NCBI RefSeq assembly: GCF_900115655.1
Contig: NZ_FOXF01000004.1
Location: 62,001-126,000 of the forward strand
Direction of reading: 5' to 3'
Source: Ruminobacter amylophilus
GTDB lineage: Bacteria > Pseudomonadota > Gammaproteobacteria > Enterobacterales > Succinivibrionaceae
DNA: 64,000 nucleotides
In this document: positions 1-9,854 of the stretch, one piece after another
Position numbering within the stretch: the first letter of the stretch is position 1
Layout: each line of letters begins with the position of its first letter
Notes under the pieces: model-generated
Database searches by the model: none
The model's input: the letters and a program-made list of their open reading frames with translations, nothing else
What the model was told of the DNA's origin: nothing
Program-made: the position numbers and the translations under genes

Positions 1-299
1 CCCGTGGTTTCGGTATCAAGAATCACCATGGATTTTTCATCACCCACCGGATCGTGAAGCTTTATTGATCTGGTGCCGATACCGAATTTGGTATATGGAA
101 TTCGGGTCAGAAGCTTGAAATTGTCCGGATTTTTGGCAATGGCAGGCAGCAGCTCCAGAGGAAAATGTTCCGTATTTCCGCACTGAGCCTCGGCTAAACT
201 TATTAATTCTTCCGCATCCCTGAGCAGCTGTTCCGTATTCTCTGACAGCTGTTCATTTTCAATTACCGCCTTATCATTTAAATCTGTAGTCATATCCAT
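1..299 (-). CDS. DnaQ-like 3'-5' exonuclease (N-terminal part, cut by window edge)
   Basis: Reading leftwards from ATG at 299 there is an open frame of about 99 codons that runs off the window. It ends in VILDTETTG, the Exo I motif of the DEDD (DnaQ/RNase T) exonuclease superfamily, in which the Asp and Glu bind catalytic metal. The roughly 90 residues before it are an acidic helical leader with no motif I recognise. Stand-alone proteins of this kind trim 3' DNA or RNA ends, but the exact substrate cannot be told from this fragment. An AAGG ribosome site lies about 8 bases before the ATG, and a second in-frame ATG lies at 293. The superfamily call rests on one motif in good context. Confidence 0.6.
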   Translation of the reverse strand, partial: MDMTTDLNDKAVIENEQLSENTEQLLRDAEELISLAEAQCGNTEHFPLELLPAIAKNPDNFKLLTRIPYTKFGIGTRSIKLHDPVGDEKSMVILDTETT

Positions 300-994
300 A
301 TTCCAACCTTAATTCCGAAACGTCGGAAACATCCTCCGTCAGATGCATCGGAAAGTCCCGCGTTTCGCCTATTTACTGTTTATAAAACGATTTAACAGTC
401 CGATTATAGCACATAAATCATATGAATGTTTTTTATACCTTCTATTTATATTCAGAAAAACATTGTATTATTCGCGGAATATCACAGTTTCATCGGCTTA
501 AACACATTTTTCCGGTACCTATAAATCCGGAACATTTCTTAAACAGAAAGAAGGTTTTATCATCTCTCATGTCACATTAATAGCAACTTTTATTTAAATA
601 TTGTTTGTTTTTATATATCATATACTGAAAATACGTAATGGCAAACGGTTAATTCAATATCGGGATTCCCGGCATTTCATGAAAATAACTTTCAGTTAAT
701 GCTTAAGGAACGTCTTAAAGTGAAAAAGCCGTTATGATGGATTTCCGGGAATGCACCGGCAGCCCAAATAAATATTTATAATCATTTATATAGAATTCTG
801 TACGTTCAGGCTCCCTTTATATCCGGCATATAAATATTTATTTTTTATAAACACACTTAAAAATTATTGACATGCTGTCGTTACAAAAATAAAATACACG
901 AAGTTTTTCAAATAATGATATACGGATCACAAAAACCAACACAAAATAATAACAATAGTCCGTCTCATTCAAAACTGGTTTTAAAGGATAATTC
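300..994. other. AT-rich intergenic region without a recognised gene
   Basis: About 695 bases between the divergent exonuclease and glycosyltransferase genes. It is strongly AT-rich with many short A and T runs and no open frame with a ribosome site. It must hold the promoters of both flanking genes, but I could not single out a convincing -35/-10 pair. Confidence 0.5.
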
Positions 995-2092
995 ATGGTC
1001 AAAATATCGGTTATAGTCCCTTGTCACAATGACGGACAGTACCTGCCCAGATGCCTGGACAGTCTCACTGGACAGACTCTTCAGGATATTGAAATACTGG
1101 TTGTGGAAAACCGTTCATCAGACAATTCACAGGCTGTCATTGAGGAATACGCTCAGAAGGATTCCCGTATAAAAGCCCTTTCCATAAGTACTGAAAGTCT
1201 GTCTCTTGCCAGAAACAAAGGTCTGGACAAGGCTTCCGGAACATATGTCATGTTCTGTGATCCGGACGGATGGTTTGAGCCGGACATGTGCAGAATCATG
1301 TACTACGCCATCGAAAACAGTGAAACCGATATTGCCGACTGCGGCATTTCATGTGAATTCAGTGCCGATATGACTGAACAGGACAGAGCCCGCAGATATT
1401 CAGAAGATTTTTCCGGTCCCCGCCGTTCAGGAATTCACAGTCTCACCAGAAAACACCTTTTGAGCACCAATCCTACTGTATGCAGCAAAATCTGGCGCCG
1501 GGATCTGATAGAACGCACGGCCCTGCGTTTCTCACCGCTCAGAGCGCATGAGGACTACGATTTCTGGTACCGCTATGCATTCAGGTCCCGGACCATCTGC
1601 TATATCAGAAATCAGCTGTATCATTATTTCATCAGCCAGGCTTCCATAAATGACAGTCTGGCATCGGAAGACAATCCGAACCGCAAATCAAGACTGGACG
1701 TGGCCATGAGTTTTCTGGATTTCGTGACGGTTCAGCAGCCAAAAATTACCGACCGGACAAGAAAGACCGTGGTGGCAGTTTTTGAGGAAATGGCTGAACA
1801 GATGTCGTGTCTGCTGAAGGGAAACGAGCAGGAGGAAATCTGCCGCATCATCAACAGCACCCTCCGAAACAGACTGCAGACCGAAACATTCTTCACTCCC
1901 GTCGCGGGAACAATCAGCAATCTGAATAACGGAGGAAGCATGACTTCGCTTAAGGTCCGCAGGCTGCTGATGAATACCCGCGTACTGCTTAACAGAATCA
2001 ACGGCAGGGAAATCTCAGACAGCCTTAAGTACAGCATTGCCGTTAACGACAGCAGAATTCAGTACAGAAAGAACATTCTGTCTCACAAATAA
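995..2092 (+). CDS. family 2 glycosyltransferase
   Basis: 365 residues. The N-terminal 110 residues form a GT-A fold: the opening VSVIVP-type strand (ISVIVPCHNDGQYLPRCLDSL, here residues 4-24), NRSSDNS at 40-46, and the metal/nucleotide-binding DPD in FCDPDGWFEPD near residues 88-98. Such enzymes move a sugar from a nucleotide-sugar donor to a polysaccharide or lipid acceptor at the cytoplasmic face. The C-terminal half (110-365) has no motif I recognise and no obvious membrane segment, so the acceptor is unknown. The start is supported by AAGGA 8 bases upstream. It stands alone, with long gene-free spacers on both sides and no other surface-sugar genes nearby, which is unusual because such enzymes normally sit in capsule or LPS clusters. 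Confidence 0.8.
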   Translation: MVKISVIVPCHNDGQYLPRCLDSLTGQTLQDIEILVVENRSSDNSQAVIEEYAQKDSRIKALSISTESLSLARNKGLDKASGTYVMFCDPDGWFEPDMCRIMYYAIENSETDIADCGISCEFSADMTEQDRARRYSEDFSGPRRSGIHSLTRKHLLSTNPTVCSKIWRRDLIERTALRFSPLRAHEDYDFWYRYAFRSRTICYIRNQLYHYFISQASINDSLASEDNPNRKSRLDVAMSFLDFVTVQQPKITDRTRKTVVAVFEEMAEQMSCLLKGNEQEEICRIINSTLRNRLQTETFFTPVAGTISNLNNGGSMTSLKVRRLLMNTRVLLNRINGREISDSLKYSIAVNDSRIQYRKNILSHK

Positions 2093-2650
2093 AAAGAAGG
2101 AAGGAAGCTGACGGTTGGCCGGACACAAAAACTTCTGAGGATTTCAGAACAGCTGTCGGCTCTCTGTAATTCAGCTTCTTTAATTATTTCCAGTATTTAC
2201 AAGACTCATTATCAATACTGACAAAAAAAGCTGTTAAGACACTTCAAGTCAGGAACTGCTCAGGAAGAAATGACACTGCCTGAACACACTGGCGTCATGT
2301 TTTAACACTCGGGAAAAACCTTTAACCATAAGTGTCGGGTTTTCGGAATTTCTGCTGAATACATGCTTGTCAGGTGCATGTTTTGCGCAATACATCCGGT
2401 TATGCTGTACAGACATCATTCATTTTCAGTCACGCAGGTCACTGCAGGAACAGTCCGGCTTTCATAAAAAACAGCCGCACAGCCCGGAGTGCGAATTATT
2501 TCACTATTATAATCACAGAACTGGTTCTAAAATATTTGTAACTGCATGAGACTGTATATACAATTATAATCAGCCTGCGGTCTCATGAACGGAGTTTTCC
2601 TGAAACCGCGCAAGCAGACAGATTCACCCTGATGATTTAGGAGAAAGATT
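2093..2650. other. intergenic region, no gene seen
   Basis: 558 bases after the glycosyltransferase. A 60-codon open frame at 2367-2549 has no ribosome site and no recognisable protein signal. Segments at 2112-2119 and 2174-2181 can pair (GAAGCTGA with TCAGCTTC) around a long loop followed by a short T run, a weak terminator candidate at best. The last 20 bases contain the ribosome site of the next gene. Confidence 0.4.
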
Positions 2651-3970
2651 ATGGGTTTATTGAAAGCGGCAGCCGGTGCTATCGGCGGTACCCTTGCTGA
2701 CCAGTGGAAGGAATATTTTGTATGCGACTCATTGAGCAATGATGTGTTGTTTGCCAGAGGTTACAAGCAGACCAGCGGCAGAAGCTCAAATGTAAACGGT
2801 CACGACAACATTATCACCCAGGGTTCTGCAATTGCAGTAGCTGACGGTCAGTGCGCCATTATAGTTGATCAGGGCGTGGTAACCGAACTCGCGGCCGAAC
2901 CCGGCGTATTCACCTACGACAAGTCCAAGGAACCGTCAATTTTTGCCGGCGGTCTGAACTGGAACAATCTTAAAGCCGTAATGAACACCATGTGGGAACG
3001 TTTCAAGTACGGCGGTGATACCGGCAGGGATCAGCGTGTTTATTATTTCAACATCAAGGAAATAATGGACAACAAGTTCGGCACTGCAACTCCTATTCCT
3101 TTCCGTATTGTTGACAACAATACCGGCATTGACGTGGATGTATCAGTCCGCTGCAACGGTCTGTTCACTTTCAGAATCACCAACCCTATCGCATTCTATG
3201 CCAACGTATGCGGTAACGTTGCCGAAGAATACAACACCGACCAGATCCGTACTGTTTTAAAAACCGAATTCGTGGCAGCTCTGAACCCTGCTTTCGCACG
3301 TCTTTCAGAAGCCAAGATCAGACCTAACGCCATTCCTTCCCACGTTGACGAACTCAGCCAGGAAATGAACCGCGTACTTACCACAAAGTGGGCTGAACTC
3401 AGAGGTATCAGCATTGTTTCCATCGCCATGAACTCAGTAAGTCTTCCGGAAGAAGATGCAGATCTTATCAAGAAGGTTCAGATGGGTGCTGTTCTCAGAG
3501 ATCCTAACATGGCTGCAGCTCAGCTTGCGGCAGCTCAGGCAGACGCAATGCGCGCAGCCGCCCAGAATGCCAATGGTGCCATGGCCGGTTTCATGGGCAT
3601 GGGCATGGCTCAGGGTTTAGGCGGTACCAATGCAGCCGATCTCTTCAAGGTTAACGGCGGTGCGGCCAAGCCTGCAGCTGTTGCCGGCGCTGCGGTAAGC
3701 GGCGGATGGACCTGCACCTGCGGTACCGTAAACCAGGGAAGATTCTGCAGCGAATGCGGTCAGCCGAAACCTGCTCCGCAGGGATGGACCTGTTCATGCG
3801 GTGCAATAAACCAGGGCAAATTCTGCAGCGAATGCGGCAAGAAGAAGCCTGCGGGCGCACCTACCTACAAATGCGACAAGTGCGGTCACATGTTTGATGA
3901 TCCGAAGAATCCGCCTAAGTTCTGTCCTGAATGCGGTGATCCTGTAGACGATAACGATATTGTTAAATAA
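2651..3970 (+). CDS. SPFH-domain protein with three C-terminal zinc ribbons (YdjI-like)
   Basis: 439 residues. Residues 1-290 form an SPFH/band-7-like domain of the 'virion core protein' type seen in Bacillus subtilis YdjI. An Ala/Gly/Met-rich low-complexity stretch (about 290-350) follows. Then come three zinc ribbons in tandem: two near-identical copies, WTCTCG...FCSECG and WTCSCG...FCSECG, and a third of the form YKCDKCG...FCPECG. No signal peptide or membrane helix is seen, so it is probably cytoplasmic and membrane-peripheral, assembling into oligomers as SPFH proteins do. The start has AGGAG 7 bases upstream. It lies 8 bases before the next gene, which has the features of YdjG, so the two form a conserved-looking pair. 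In Bacillus this family works with PspA in membrane stress; no PspA gene is present here. Confidence 0.72.
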   Translation: MGLLKAAAGAIGGTLADQWKEYFVCDSLSNDVLFARGYKQTSGRSSNVNGHDNIITQGSAIAVADGQCAIIVDQGVVTELAAEPGVFTYDKSKEPSIFAGGLNWNNLKAVMNTMWERFKYGGDTGRDQRVYYFNIKEIMDNKFGTATPIPFRIVDNNTGIDVDVSVRCNGLFTFRITNPIAFYANVCGNVAEEYNTDQIRTVLKTEFVAALNPAFARLSEAKIRPNAIPSHVDELSQEMNRVLTTKWAELRGISIVSIAMNSVSLPEEDADLIKKVQMGAVLRDPNMAAAQLAAAQADAMRAAAQNANGAMAGFMGMGMAQGLGGTNAADLFKVNGGAAKPAAVAGAAVSGGWTCTCGTVNQGRFCSECGQPKPAPQGWTCSCGAINQGKFCSECGKKKPAGAPTYKCDKCGHMFDDPKNPPKFCPECGDPVDDNDIVK

Positions 3971-3978
3971 TTATAAAA

Positions 3979-5232
3979 ATGGCAGAATCCATCAATTATA
4001 AGTGCCCTGCCTGCGGCGGCGCCATGGATTTCGATATCAAGACGCACAAATTGAAGTGTCAGTTCTGTGATAGCGAATTTACCGTAGATGACGTCGTCGC
4101 CACCAAAGGGGCCAAAAAATTCAATAAAGACGGCGAGTTTGTCCGTAAAAATCATTTCAACGAACCGGAAGAGCCGATTGTCAGACATCTGGCTCCCGGT
4201 GACGACGAGACCTGTAAATATGACACCTATGCCTGCAGGCAGTGCGGCGGTGAAATACAGATTCCTCCTACCGTTATATCAACCATCTGCCCTTACTGCG
4301 GCAACAACGTGGTTTTCTATGACAAGCTGACTGGAAATCATATTCCGGATCTGGTCGTACCGTTCAAGATCGAAAAGTTCGCACTTAAGGAAGCCTACCA
4401 GCGGCACCTTAAGTTTAAACCGTTTGTTCCCGGAAAGTTCAAAAGAGAAAACACCTTTGAACAGATCCGCGGATACTACATTCCGTTCTGGATCTATGAT
4501 CTGAAGGCTGAAGGCGGTGCAACATTCAAGGCTGAACGTGAAGATCCACAGAAGGTTTCCGTATACAAGGCCCATCGCCACGGATACATGCTGTTTGAGT
4601 CAATTCCTGAAGACTCCAGCAAATTCTTTGACGATGCCATGACCGAATCACTGGAACCTTTCGTGTTCAATGACGCCATTCCGTTTGAAACGGAATATCT
4701 GTCAGGTTTTGAAGCTCACGTATATGATGAATCATGCAACGAAGGAGCGGAGAAGGCCAGCAACAGAGCGGCAATGACACTGATTGACGCGCTTCAGGAG
4801 ACGGTTTCCCATGTGTACAGCAGAGTGACCTTTGAATCCGATGACATCAAAACCACGGATATTCAGGCTCAGTCCGTGCTTTATCCAATCTGGATGCTTA
4901 CCACCAAATGGAACGGTGAAGAATATTACTTTGCCATGAATGCCCAGACCGGTACATTCGTGGGCAATCTTCCGCGCAACAACGTGGTCTACTTCCTTTC
5001 CCTGTCCATATCCACCCTGCTTTTAGGATGGCTTTTCTTCGCCATGTTTAAAGACTGGGTAGCCCTGGTGGTGGCCGCGATTCTGGCTGTCGGCATCCAT
5101 ATGGCCATAGACAGCAGCCGTGTTTCCGTAAAGAGAGCTTCCAAGGCGACAAACTACGGAAAAACCGAAACCTTCCGTATCACCTACTCCGACGACGTGT
5201 TCTCGCATGCATATCAGAAGAGCCGCCGATAG
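3979..5232 (+). CDS. zinc-ribbon membrane protein (YdjG-like)
   Basis: 417 residues. There are two zinc ribbons: Cys 9, 12, 27, 30 (CPAC...CQFC) and Cys 86, 89, 104, 107 (CRQC...CPYC). The central region (about 130-335) contains the GYYIPFWIYDL segment typical of the TFIIB-like zinc-ribbon proteins next to SPFH genes. Two hydrophobic helices lie at about 336-380, followed by a short cytoplasmic tail. The protein is inferred to be a membrane anchor or partner for the SPFH protein encoded just upstream. The ribosome site is poor (AT-rich spacer of 8 bases after the previous stop), which suggests translational coupling. A strong terminator follows. Its biochemical function is not known to me beyond the Bacillus YdjG analogy. 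Confidence 0.68.
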   Translation: MAESINYKCPACGGAMDFDIKTHKLKCQFCDSEFTVDDVVATKGAKKFNKDGEFVRKNHFNEPEEPIVRHLAPGDDETCKYDTYACRQCGGEIQIPPTVISTICPYCGNNVVFYDKLTGNHIPDLVVPFKIEKFALKEAYQRHLKFKPFVPGKFKRENTFEQIRGYYIPFWIYDLKAEGGATFKAEREDPQKVSVYKAHRHGYMLFESIPEDSSKFFDDAMTESLEPFVFNDAIPFETEYLSGFEAHVYDESCNEGAEKASNRAAMTLIDALQETVSHVYSRVTFESDDIKTTDIQAQSVLYPIWMLTTKWNGEEYYFAMNAQTGTFVGNLPRNNVVYFLSLSISTLLLGWLFFAMFKDWVALVVAAILAVGIHMAIDSSRVSVKRASKATNYGKTETFRITYSDDVFSHAYQKSRR

Positions 5233-5250
5233 AAACGGAATAATTCATGC

Positions 5251-5281
5251 AAAAGAGAGAGCCGTGCTCTCTCTTTTTTTT
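5251..5281 (+). terminator. intrinsic terminator of the SPFH/zinc-ribbon operon
   Basis: An A-flanked GAGAGAGC/GCTCTCTC stem with a 3-base loop runs straight into eight Ts, 20 bases after the stop codon. Confidence 0.85.
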
Positions 5282-5301
5282 CTTTCTGATTCATCAGCGT
5301 T

Positions 5302-5343
5302 AAAAAACTGAAAGCCGGACTTTCTGCTCAAGTGTCCGGCTTT
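5302..5343 (-). terminator. intrinsic terminator of the Sel1 gene at 5367-7448
   Basis: Stem AAAGCCGGAC/GTCCGGCTTT with a 13-base loop; on the minus strand it is followed by CAG and six Ts. It lies between convergent genes and could act weakly in both directions. Confidence 0.8.
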
Positions 5344-5366
5344 CCATAATGTCAGTCAGTGAACGG

Positions 5367-7448
5367 CTACCATGCCGAACCGTATTTGCTGCGAAGGATA
5401 TCAGCTTCGACATGAGCCTTCTGAACTTCAGCCGGAGTCAGATAGTAGGAATAGTTCTTTTCCATTTCACTTATGTCATCCTTGTACCAGCTGTCGGTAT
5501 CAAAGGTTCCGATATAAGACTTGAGAACCAGGGTCCATATAAGAGCATTGAACATGTCTGACTGTGCCCCTCTGCCGCCCTTGGCAAGAGATTCGGCCAG
5601 CAGTTTCTGCGCGGTATGATCCCCTTCCATTGCCGCTTTGGTCAGCCATCTCTGTGCCTCCCTGGCATTCTCACGAATGGATCCTGAAGCACCGTAAATC
5701 AGCCCCAGACTCATATATGCCGGTTCATAACAGAGATCGGCGCTCTGAGTCAGCCAGTAGATGGCGGTATCAGGATTGTAGTATGTGGAGAAATCACTTG
5801 AATCATTATAGATACTGCCGAGTTCATACATCGCCTTGGCTTCACCGTGCTGTGCAGCCATGGTAAACCACTTGATAGCTTCCTCGTAGTCCGGAAGAAT
5901 CACTTCCACGCCGTCGCTGTCCATGAATGATTCATCAACAGGAAGTCCCATGTCATCAGTCAGAGGACCGTCATCAATTTCGGCAATGTCCATCGGATCT
6001 TCAGAAGGAACCTGTTCCGGCGGGAAATCCTCATGTTCCGGCATCGGCGGAACTTCAGCAGTCTCCATCACCGGTTCATGATCCGCACCTTCGACTGAAG
6101 TATCTATAGAAGCCATGTTTTCTGAAGGTTCTTCAGATTCTCCAGGTACCACCGGTTTTTCAGGTTCGGTACGCTCCTCCGAAATGACAACCATTTCGGA
6201 CTCTTCCTTTTCCTGTTCATACTTTTTGGCTCTTTCCTGGGCTTTTCTGGAATTTACCCTCTGTTTACCGCTCTCACCGTAACGATGATGGCCGGAACTT
6301 GCAAGGGTACCGGTCAGAGCATCAAATCCGAGACTCAGCATGGCTGAGATATCACCGTTTTCCGCCTGCTCTTCCCTGATCTTGCGGGCTTCAAAACGGA
6401 GAACCATCGGATCGGTATTGTTCACTTCTCCTGAAATCACGCCGTCTTCAATAAGATCAGCCATAATCAGCTTGGCTTCATAATTGCCGCGATCGGCAGC
6501 CATTATCAGATATTCAACGGACTTTTCCGGATTGTAGATGGAGGTATTCTCAATGCGGTAGATATCACTCAGGGAAAGCATCGCATTCTTGTCACCGCGA
6601 TCAATCATCTCCAGATAAAGTCCTTCAAGCATGGAGAAATACTTGTTGGATTTTTCAATATTGTTTCTTACTCGGAAGAGTGTGGCCAGAGCCTCAACTG
6701 ACTCCACGTCCCTGTGCTTTGCCGCTTCCTCATACCAGTAAATGGCCTTGTCCATGTTTATCGGGAGTTTGCTGCCGGTGGAGAAGTAGGCACCCAGTGT
6801 TCTCATGGCTTCAACATCGCCCTTTTCCGCTCTCTTGACATAGATGTCAATCCAGCGGTTGAAATAGCTGTTGGCCATGCTTTCATCAACATTGAGACCG
6901 CCGAGACCGCGTTTGTACATTTCTCCGATGGCATCAAGAGCATCAGGATTGTTGCCGGCCTTCATAAACCATTCGTAGGCCTGCTTGTAGTCATGTCCCA
7001 CACAGGTGCTCACCTTGTCACCGCTGGCGTAGTACAGATTGCCGAGACGTACCTGAGCCGGTGAATAGCCGGCCTTTGCGGCTTCACGGAGATATTCAAG
7101 TCCCTTAACGGTGTTCTTCCTGGTTCCCTTGCCTTCAAGATACAGTGAGGCTATTTCATAAAGAGCCTTGACGTCACCCATGTTGATGAGTTTTTCGTAA
7201 TTGTTCTGAGCTTCCTCATAGAACTGATTTTTAACGGCCATATCGGCAAGCGTGCGATAATTCTTCATGGTGAAATAGCGGTTCAGCTGATACACGGTTA
7301 TGCCACCTGCAACAGCCACGGCCGCAATACCCAGAAGAATCATTCTTCCCCTGCCGGTTGACCATAATGAACCTCGTTCAGTCTTGAAACGATTTCGCCA
7401 GTCTTCAAAATCATCTAAAAATCTTAACCAGGATTTCTTCCACTTCAT
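5367..7448 (-). CDS. membrane-anchored Sel1/TPR-like repeat protein
   Basis: 693 residues. A short basic cytoplasmic head (1-33) precedes one membrane helix at about 34-54 (RMILLGIAAVAVAGG...). Many Sel1-like repeats follow, with patterns such as A...LG.LY...G....D...A..W. A low-complexity acidic, proline- and glutamate-rich insert (about 385-505) splits the array, and repeats resume at about 515 (AIKWFTMAAQHGEAKAMYELG). Sel1 arrays are protein-protein scaffolds; with this topology the array would face the periplasm. Unlike the two other Sel1 proteins in the window it lacks the cysteine pairs. The partner is unknown. It is a single-gene unit with its own terminator. Confidence 0.8.
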   Translation of the reverse strand: MKWKKSWLRFLDDFEDWRNRFKTERGSLWSTGRGRMILLGIAAVAVAGGITVYQLNRYFTMKNYRTLADMAVKNQFYEEAQNNYEKLINMGDVKALYEIASLYLEGKGTRKNTVKGLEYLREAAKAGYSPAQVRLGNLYYASGDKVSTCVGHDYKQAYEWFMKAGNNPDALDAIGEMYKRGLGGLNVDESMANSYFNRWIDIYVKRAEKGDVEAMRTLGAYFSTGSKLPINMDKAIYWYEEAAKHRDVESVEALATLFRVRNNIEKSNKYFSMLEGLYLEMIDRGDKNAMLSLSDIYRIENTSIYNPEKSVEYLIMAADRGNYEAKLIMADLIEDGVISGEVNNTDPMVLRFEARKIREEQAENGDISAMLSLGFDALTGTLASSGHHRYGESGKQRVNSRKAQERAKKYEQEKEESEMVVISEERTEPEKPVVPGESEEPSENMASIDTSVEGADHEPVMETAEVPPMPEHEDFPPEQVPSEDPMDIAEIDDGPLTDDMGLPVDESFMDSDGVEVILPDYEEAIKWFTMAAQHGEAKAMYELGSIYNDSSDFSTYYNPDTAIYWLTQSADLCYEPAYMSLGLIYGASGSIRENAREAQRWLTKAAMEGDHTAQKLLAESLAKGGRGAQSDMFNALIWTLVLKSYIGTFDTDSWYKDDISEMEKNYSYYLTPAEVQKAHVEADILRSKYGSAW

Positions 7449-7826
7449 TTAAACAAACCCAACTGTATTACTTTTTGCCCTTGAAATATAGTTTCTTAAA
7501 AGATATTTTTCTGCTTTACGGATTAAATCTCACGTCACGCAATGAAGAAAAACGGGACCGTCAGACTTTCCGTGAATAAAGAATGACACCCGGCACTGAA
7601 CATATCAGAAGCCGGATTGTATAAAAATATTTAATAGCAATATTTTAACATAAAGAAAACATAAATATCCTATATTCACAACAGATCTTTAATCAGATTT
7701 GCAGATATGAGATACAGATCTGTTGCATAAAAGGGTAAAAATAAAAAATTATCAGGTTTAACCCCCCAAAAATATTGAGCCATCCCTAAAACCCTGTATG
7801 AAATCACATTTTTGAAAAATTGTTCA

Positions 7827-7875
7827 GAAAAAAAAGAAAACACCGGACGGAATTTCATAAGAATTTCCGTCCGGC
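7827..7875 (-). terminator. terminator of the TetR-family gene
   Basis: A long stem (CCGGACGGAAT... paired with ...ATTTCCGTCCGG, one mismatch) followed on the minus strand by TGTTTTC and a run of nine Ts. The 375 bases to its left (7449-7826) are AT-rich with no supported gene. Confidence 0.8.
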
Positions 7876-7922
7876 ATTATACGGTCACGGTCTTTACTCA
7901 GAACCGTCGGCACACCCTATCA

Positions 7923-8603
7923 TTATTCCGGAGTGTAATAGCTTCTGAGTCCGTACATGTTCACGATAACCCTGATAATGTTGTCCGGATGCACTTCCTC
8001 TCCTTTTTCAAGATAGTACATCAGTACGGATATCAGAATATCGGCAGACACGTAGGCACCGAGATCAAGCTCATCATCGCTTGAACTGTAGAGTCTGCCC
8101 TCGTAATGTTTTTTGATGCTTCTGTAGAATGAATCATGAAAGCTCTTGCGGACGTCAAGCTCTTCGCCGTTGAGTCTGAAAACCAGCTTCAGCAGCTCCC
8201 TGTTCTTTGACAGAGTGGACTGCAGGGATTTGAAAAACCCCAGATTGCCGATGGACAGCCGCTCCTCACCCAGCAGAGAGGAAATAATGGATTCCTGGCA
8301 GTTCGCCATTACTTCCGACGCAAGATCATGCTTGTTTATATAGTGCTTGTAAAAAGTTGAACGGTTTATTTTCGCACGCTCAAGAATCATTCCCACCGTA
8401 ATGTCCGCATAGGAATTCTCCTCCAGCAGTTCAAGAAAAACCTTGTGAATTTTCTTTTCGGTACGAACCACACGTCTGTCTTTACGATTTAAAGATTTAT
8501 TATCTTTTGACTTCTTAACATTTGCGGACAGGATATCTTCCTGAGCTGTCTGCAAACCACTGTCAGTCGCCTCAACCCTTACCATTTCTGAATCAGAGAC
8601 CAC
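7923..8603 (-). CDS. TetR/AcrR-family transcriptional regulator
   Basis: 226 residues. A basic, low-complexity leader (1-48) precedes a TetR DNA-binding domain: about 45-65 helix 1 (EKKIHKVFLELL), then ITVGMILERAKINRSTFYKHY (68-88), the typical HTH with the TFYKHY signature. The C-terminal ligand/dimer domain is divergent, as usual in the family. The start is GTG at 8603, supported by GGAGG nine bases upstream. The ligand and targets are not deducible. It is divergent from the CooS/ABC-transporter operon across a 1.25-kb gap and is a possible, unproven regulator of it. Confidence 0.82.
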   Translation of the reverse strand: MVSDSEMVRVEATDSGLQTAQEDILSANVKKSKDNKSLNRKDRRVVRTEKKIHKVFLELLEENSYADITVGMILERAKINRSTFYKHYINKHDLASEVMANCQESIISSLLGEERLSIGNLGFFKSLQSTLSKNRELLKLVFRLNGEELDVRKSFHDSFYRSIKKHYEGRLYSSSDDELDLGAYVSADILISVLMYYLEKGEEVHPDNIIRVIVNMYGLRSYYTPE

Positions 8604-9854
8604 AATACCTTACCTCCATGAAGATTATAATCAGTATCAAGACACCCAGTAACAGCCACACATCTGTACACACACCTGATATACCGAGCCTCAGGCACGC
8701 ATTCATCAGCCGGTGAAGGCACGAAAAAAAATGATGAACACCAGCCGTTGCAATGGTCTTTATACAGTTATTAATTACCCCGTAAATTATATTTATTTAT
8801 AAGTTTTATTATATTTTTCAAAAAACCAAGTAACGTTTTGTATTTCTACCACAAATGCTAATGATGATTGATAAGCACAGGCTTTTTATAAGTATGTTAT
8901 GTTTTTTGACTTCCGGTGTTCTGGAAAACAGGTTATAAATTTTTTAGTAGTTTTTAAGTTATAATAATATCGTTACAACCCGTGATCCCGTGACCACTCT
9001 GAAGTCATCCCCATCGACGGGCGGTTCCAAACCGGAACAACTCCGTCTGTGCCCGGTTCGTCATTTTCAAGGAATCCCTTAAAAAATAACAGCTCCGACG
9101 CTCTGATTAATAAGATAGCACATAATTTTTTAATATTCACAGTAGAACTTCAAATTTTTTCAACAAACCTATTATTAATATATATTTATCTTCATCGAAT
9201 CCTTACTTTTCAAATCAAAAAATCTTAGAATGCATAAAGTTTTTTATTATAACTTAAATTAAATAACGATATATTTGTTATATTCAAATAATCTGATAAT
9301 AAAGAAAAAAGCATACACATATAAATAAAAAGTTTCCAATAATACAAAAATCCATAAATGTATCTTATTTAGACATATGAATATTCCTGCATGGAATTAA
9401 CAGATTCCTGCACAATCAATGTATATTTTTTGAACATTTTTATTTTGAACACGCATAAAAACTTTTTTTCGGAAAAGTGATATTTTTCATTTTTTGCTTA
9501 TTCTGCTTCCTGTCTTCTGACATACGGATTCAGAAATTATGTACAGTATTCACGTCACGGCACTGCTCCAGGAGTCCTGCGGACAGTCTCTTTAAACCTG
9601 CTTTTTTCCATGAAATTAAGTTTTTTAAATTCCTAGTATTTTAGTATTGATTTTATCCCCGGAATTATGTATCATTCGCATATCATAGTTTTTCAGTATG
9701 TTTTCAGGAGTATTTGTTTTTCAGGCTTCAGACCTATCAGCATCAGCCATTCCTACTGAAATGCCGAAGATTCATCATTTCCCCTGAAAACACGAACCGT
9801 TAACAGTTTTAAGGCAGAAAACCAGGTTTTCCGCCAAGAATGAGGATTATAAAA
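8604..9854. other. 1.25-kb AT-rich gene-free region upstream of the CooS operon
   Basis: No open frame with a ribosome site is present on either strand. Most of it is very AT-rich (9100-9500 especially), with one more GC-rich island at about 8980-9080. In that island GTTCC/GGAAC and, outside it, CGGGC/GCCCG could form nested helices. The region must carry the promoters of the TetR gene and the CooS operon. No FNR- or CRP-type palindrome was found here by eye. Confidence 0.5.

Noticed and set aside
2367-2549. 60-codon open frame in the spacer before the SPFH gene
   Set aside because: No ribosome site, no signal peptide or motif, and composition like the surrounding spacer.
8604-9854. FNR, CRP or CooA-like palindrome controlling the CooS operon
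   Set aside because: Several TTGAT-like half-sites occur in this AT-rich stretch, but none has a second half at the right spacing.
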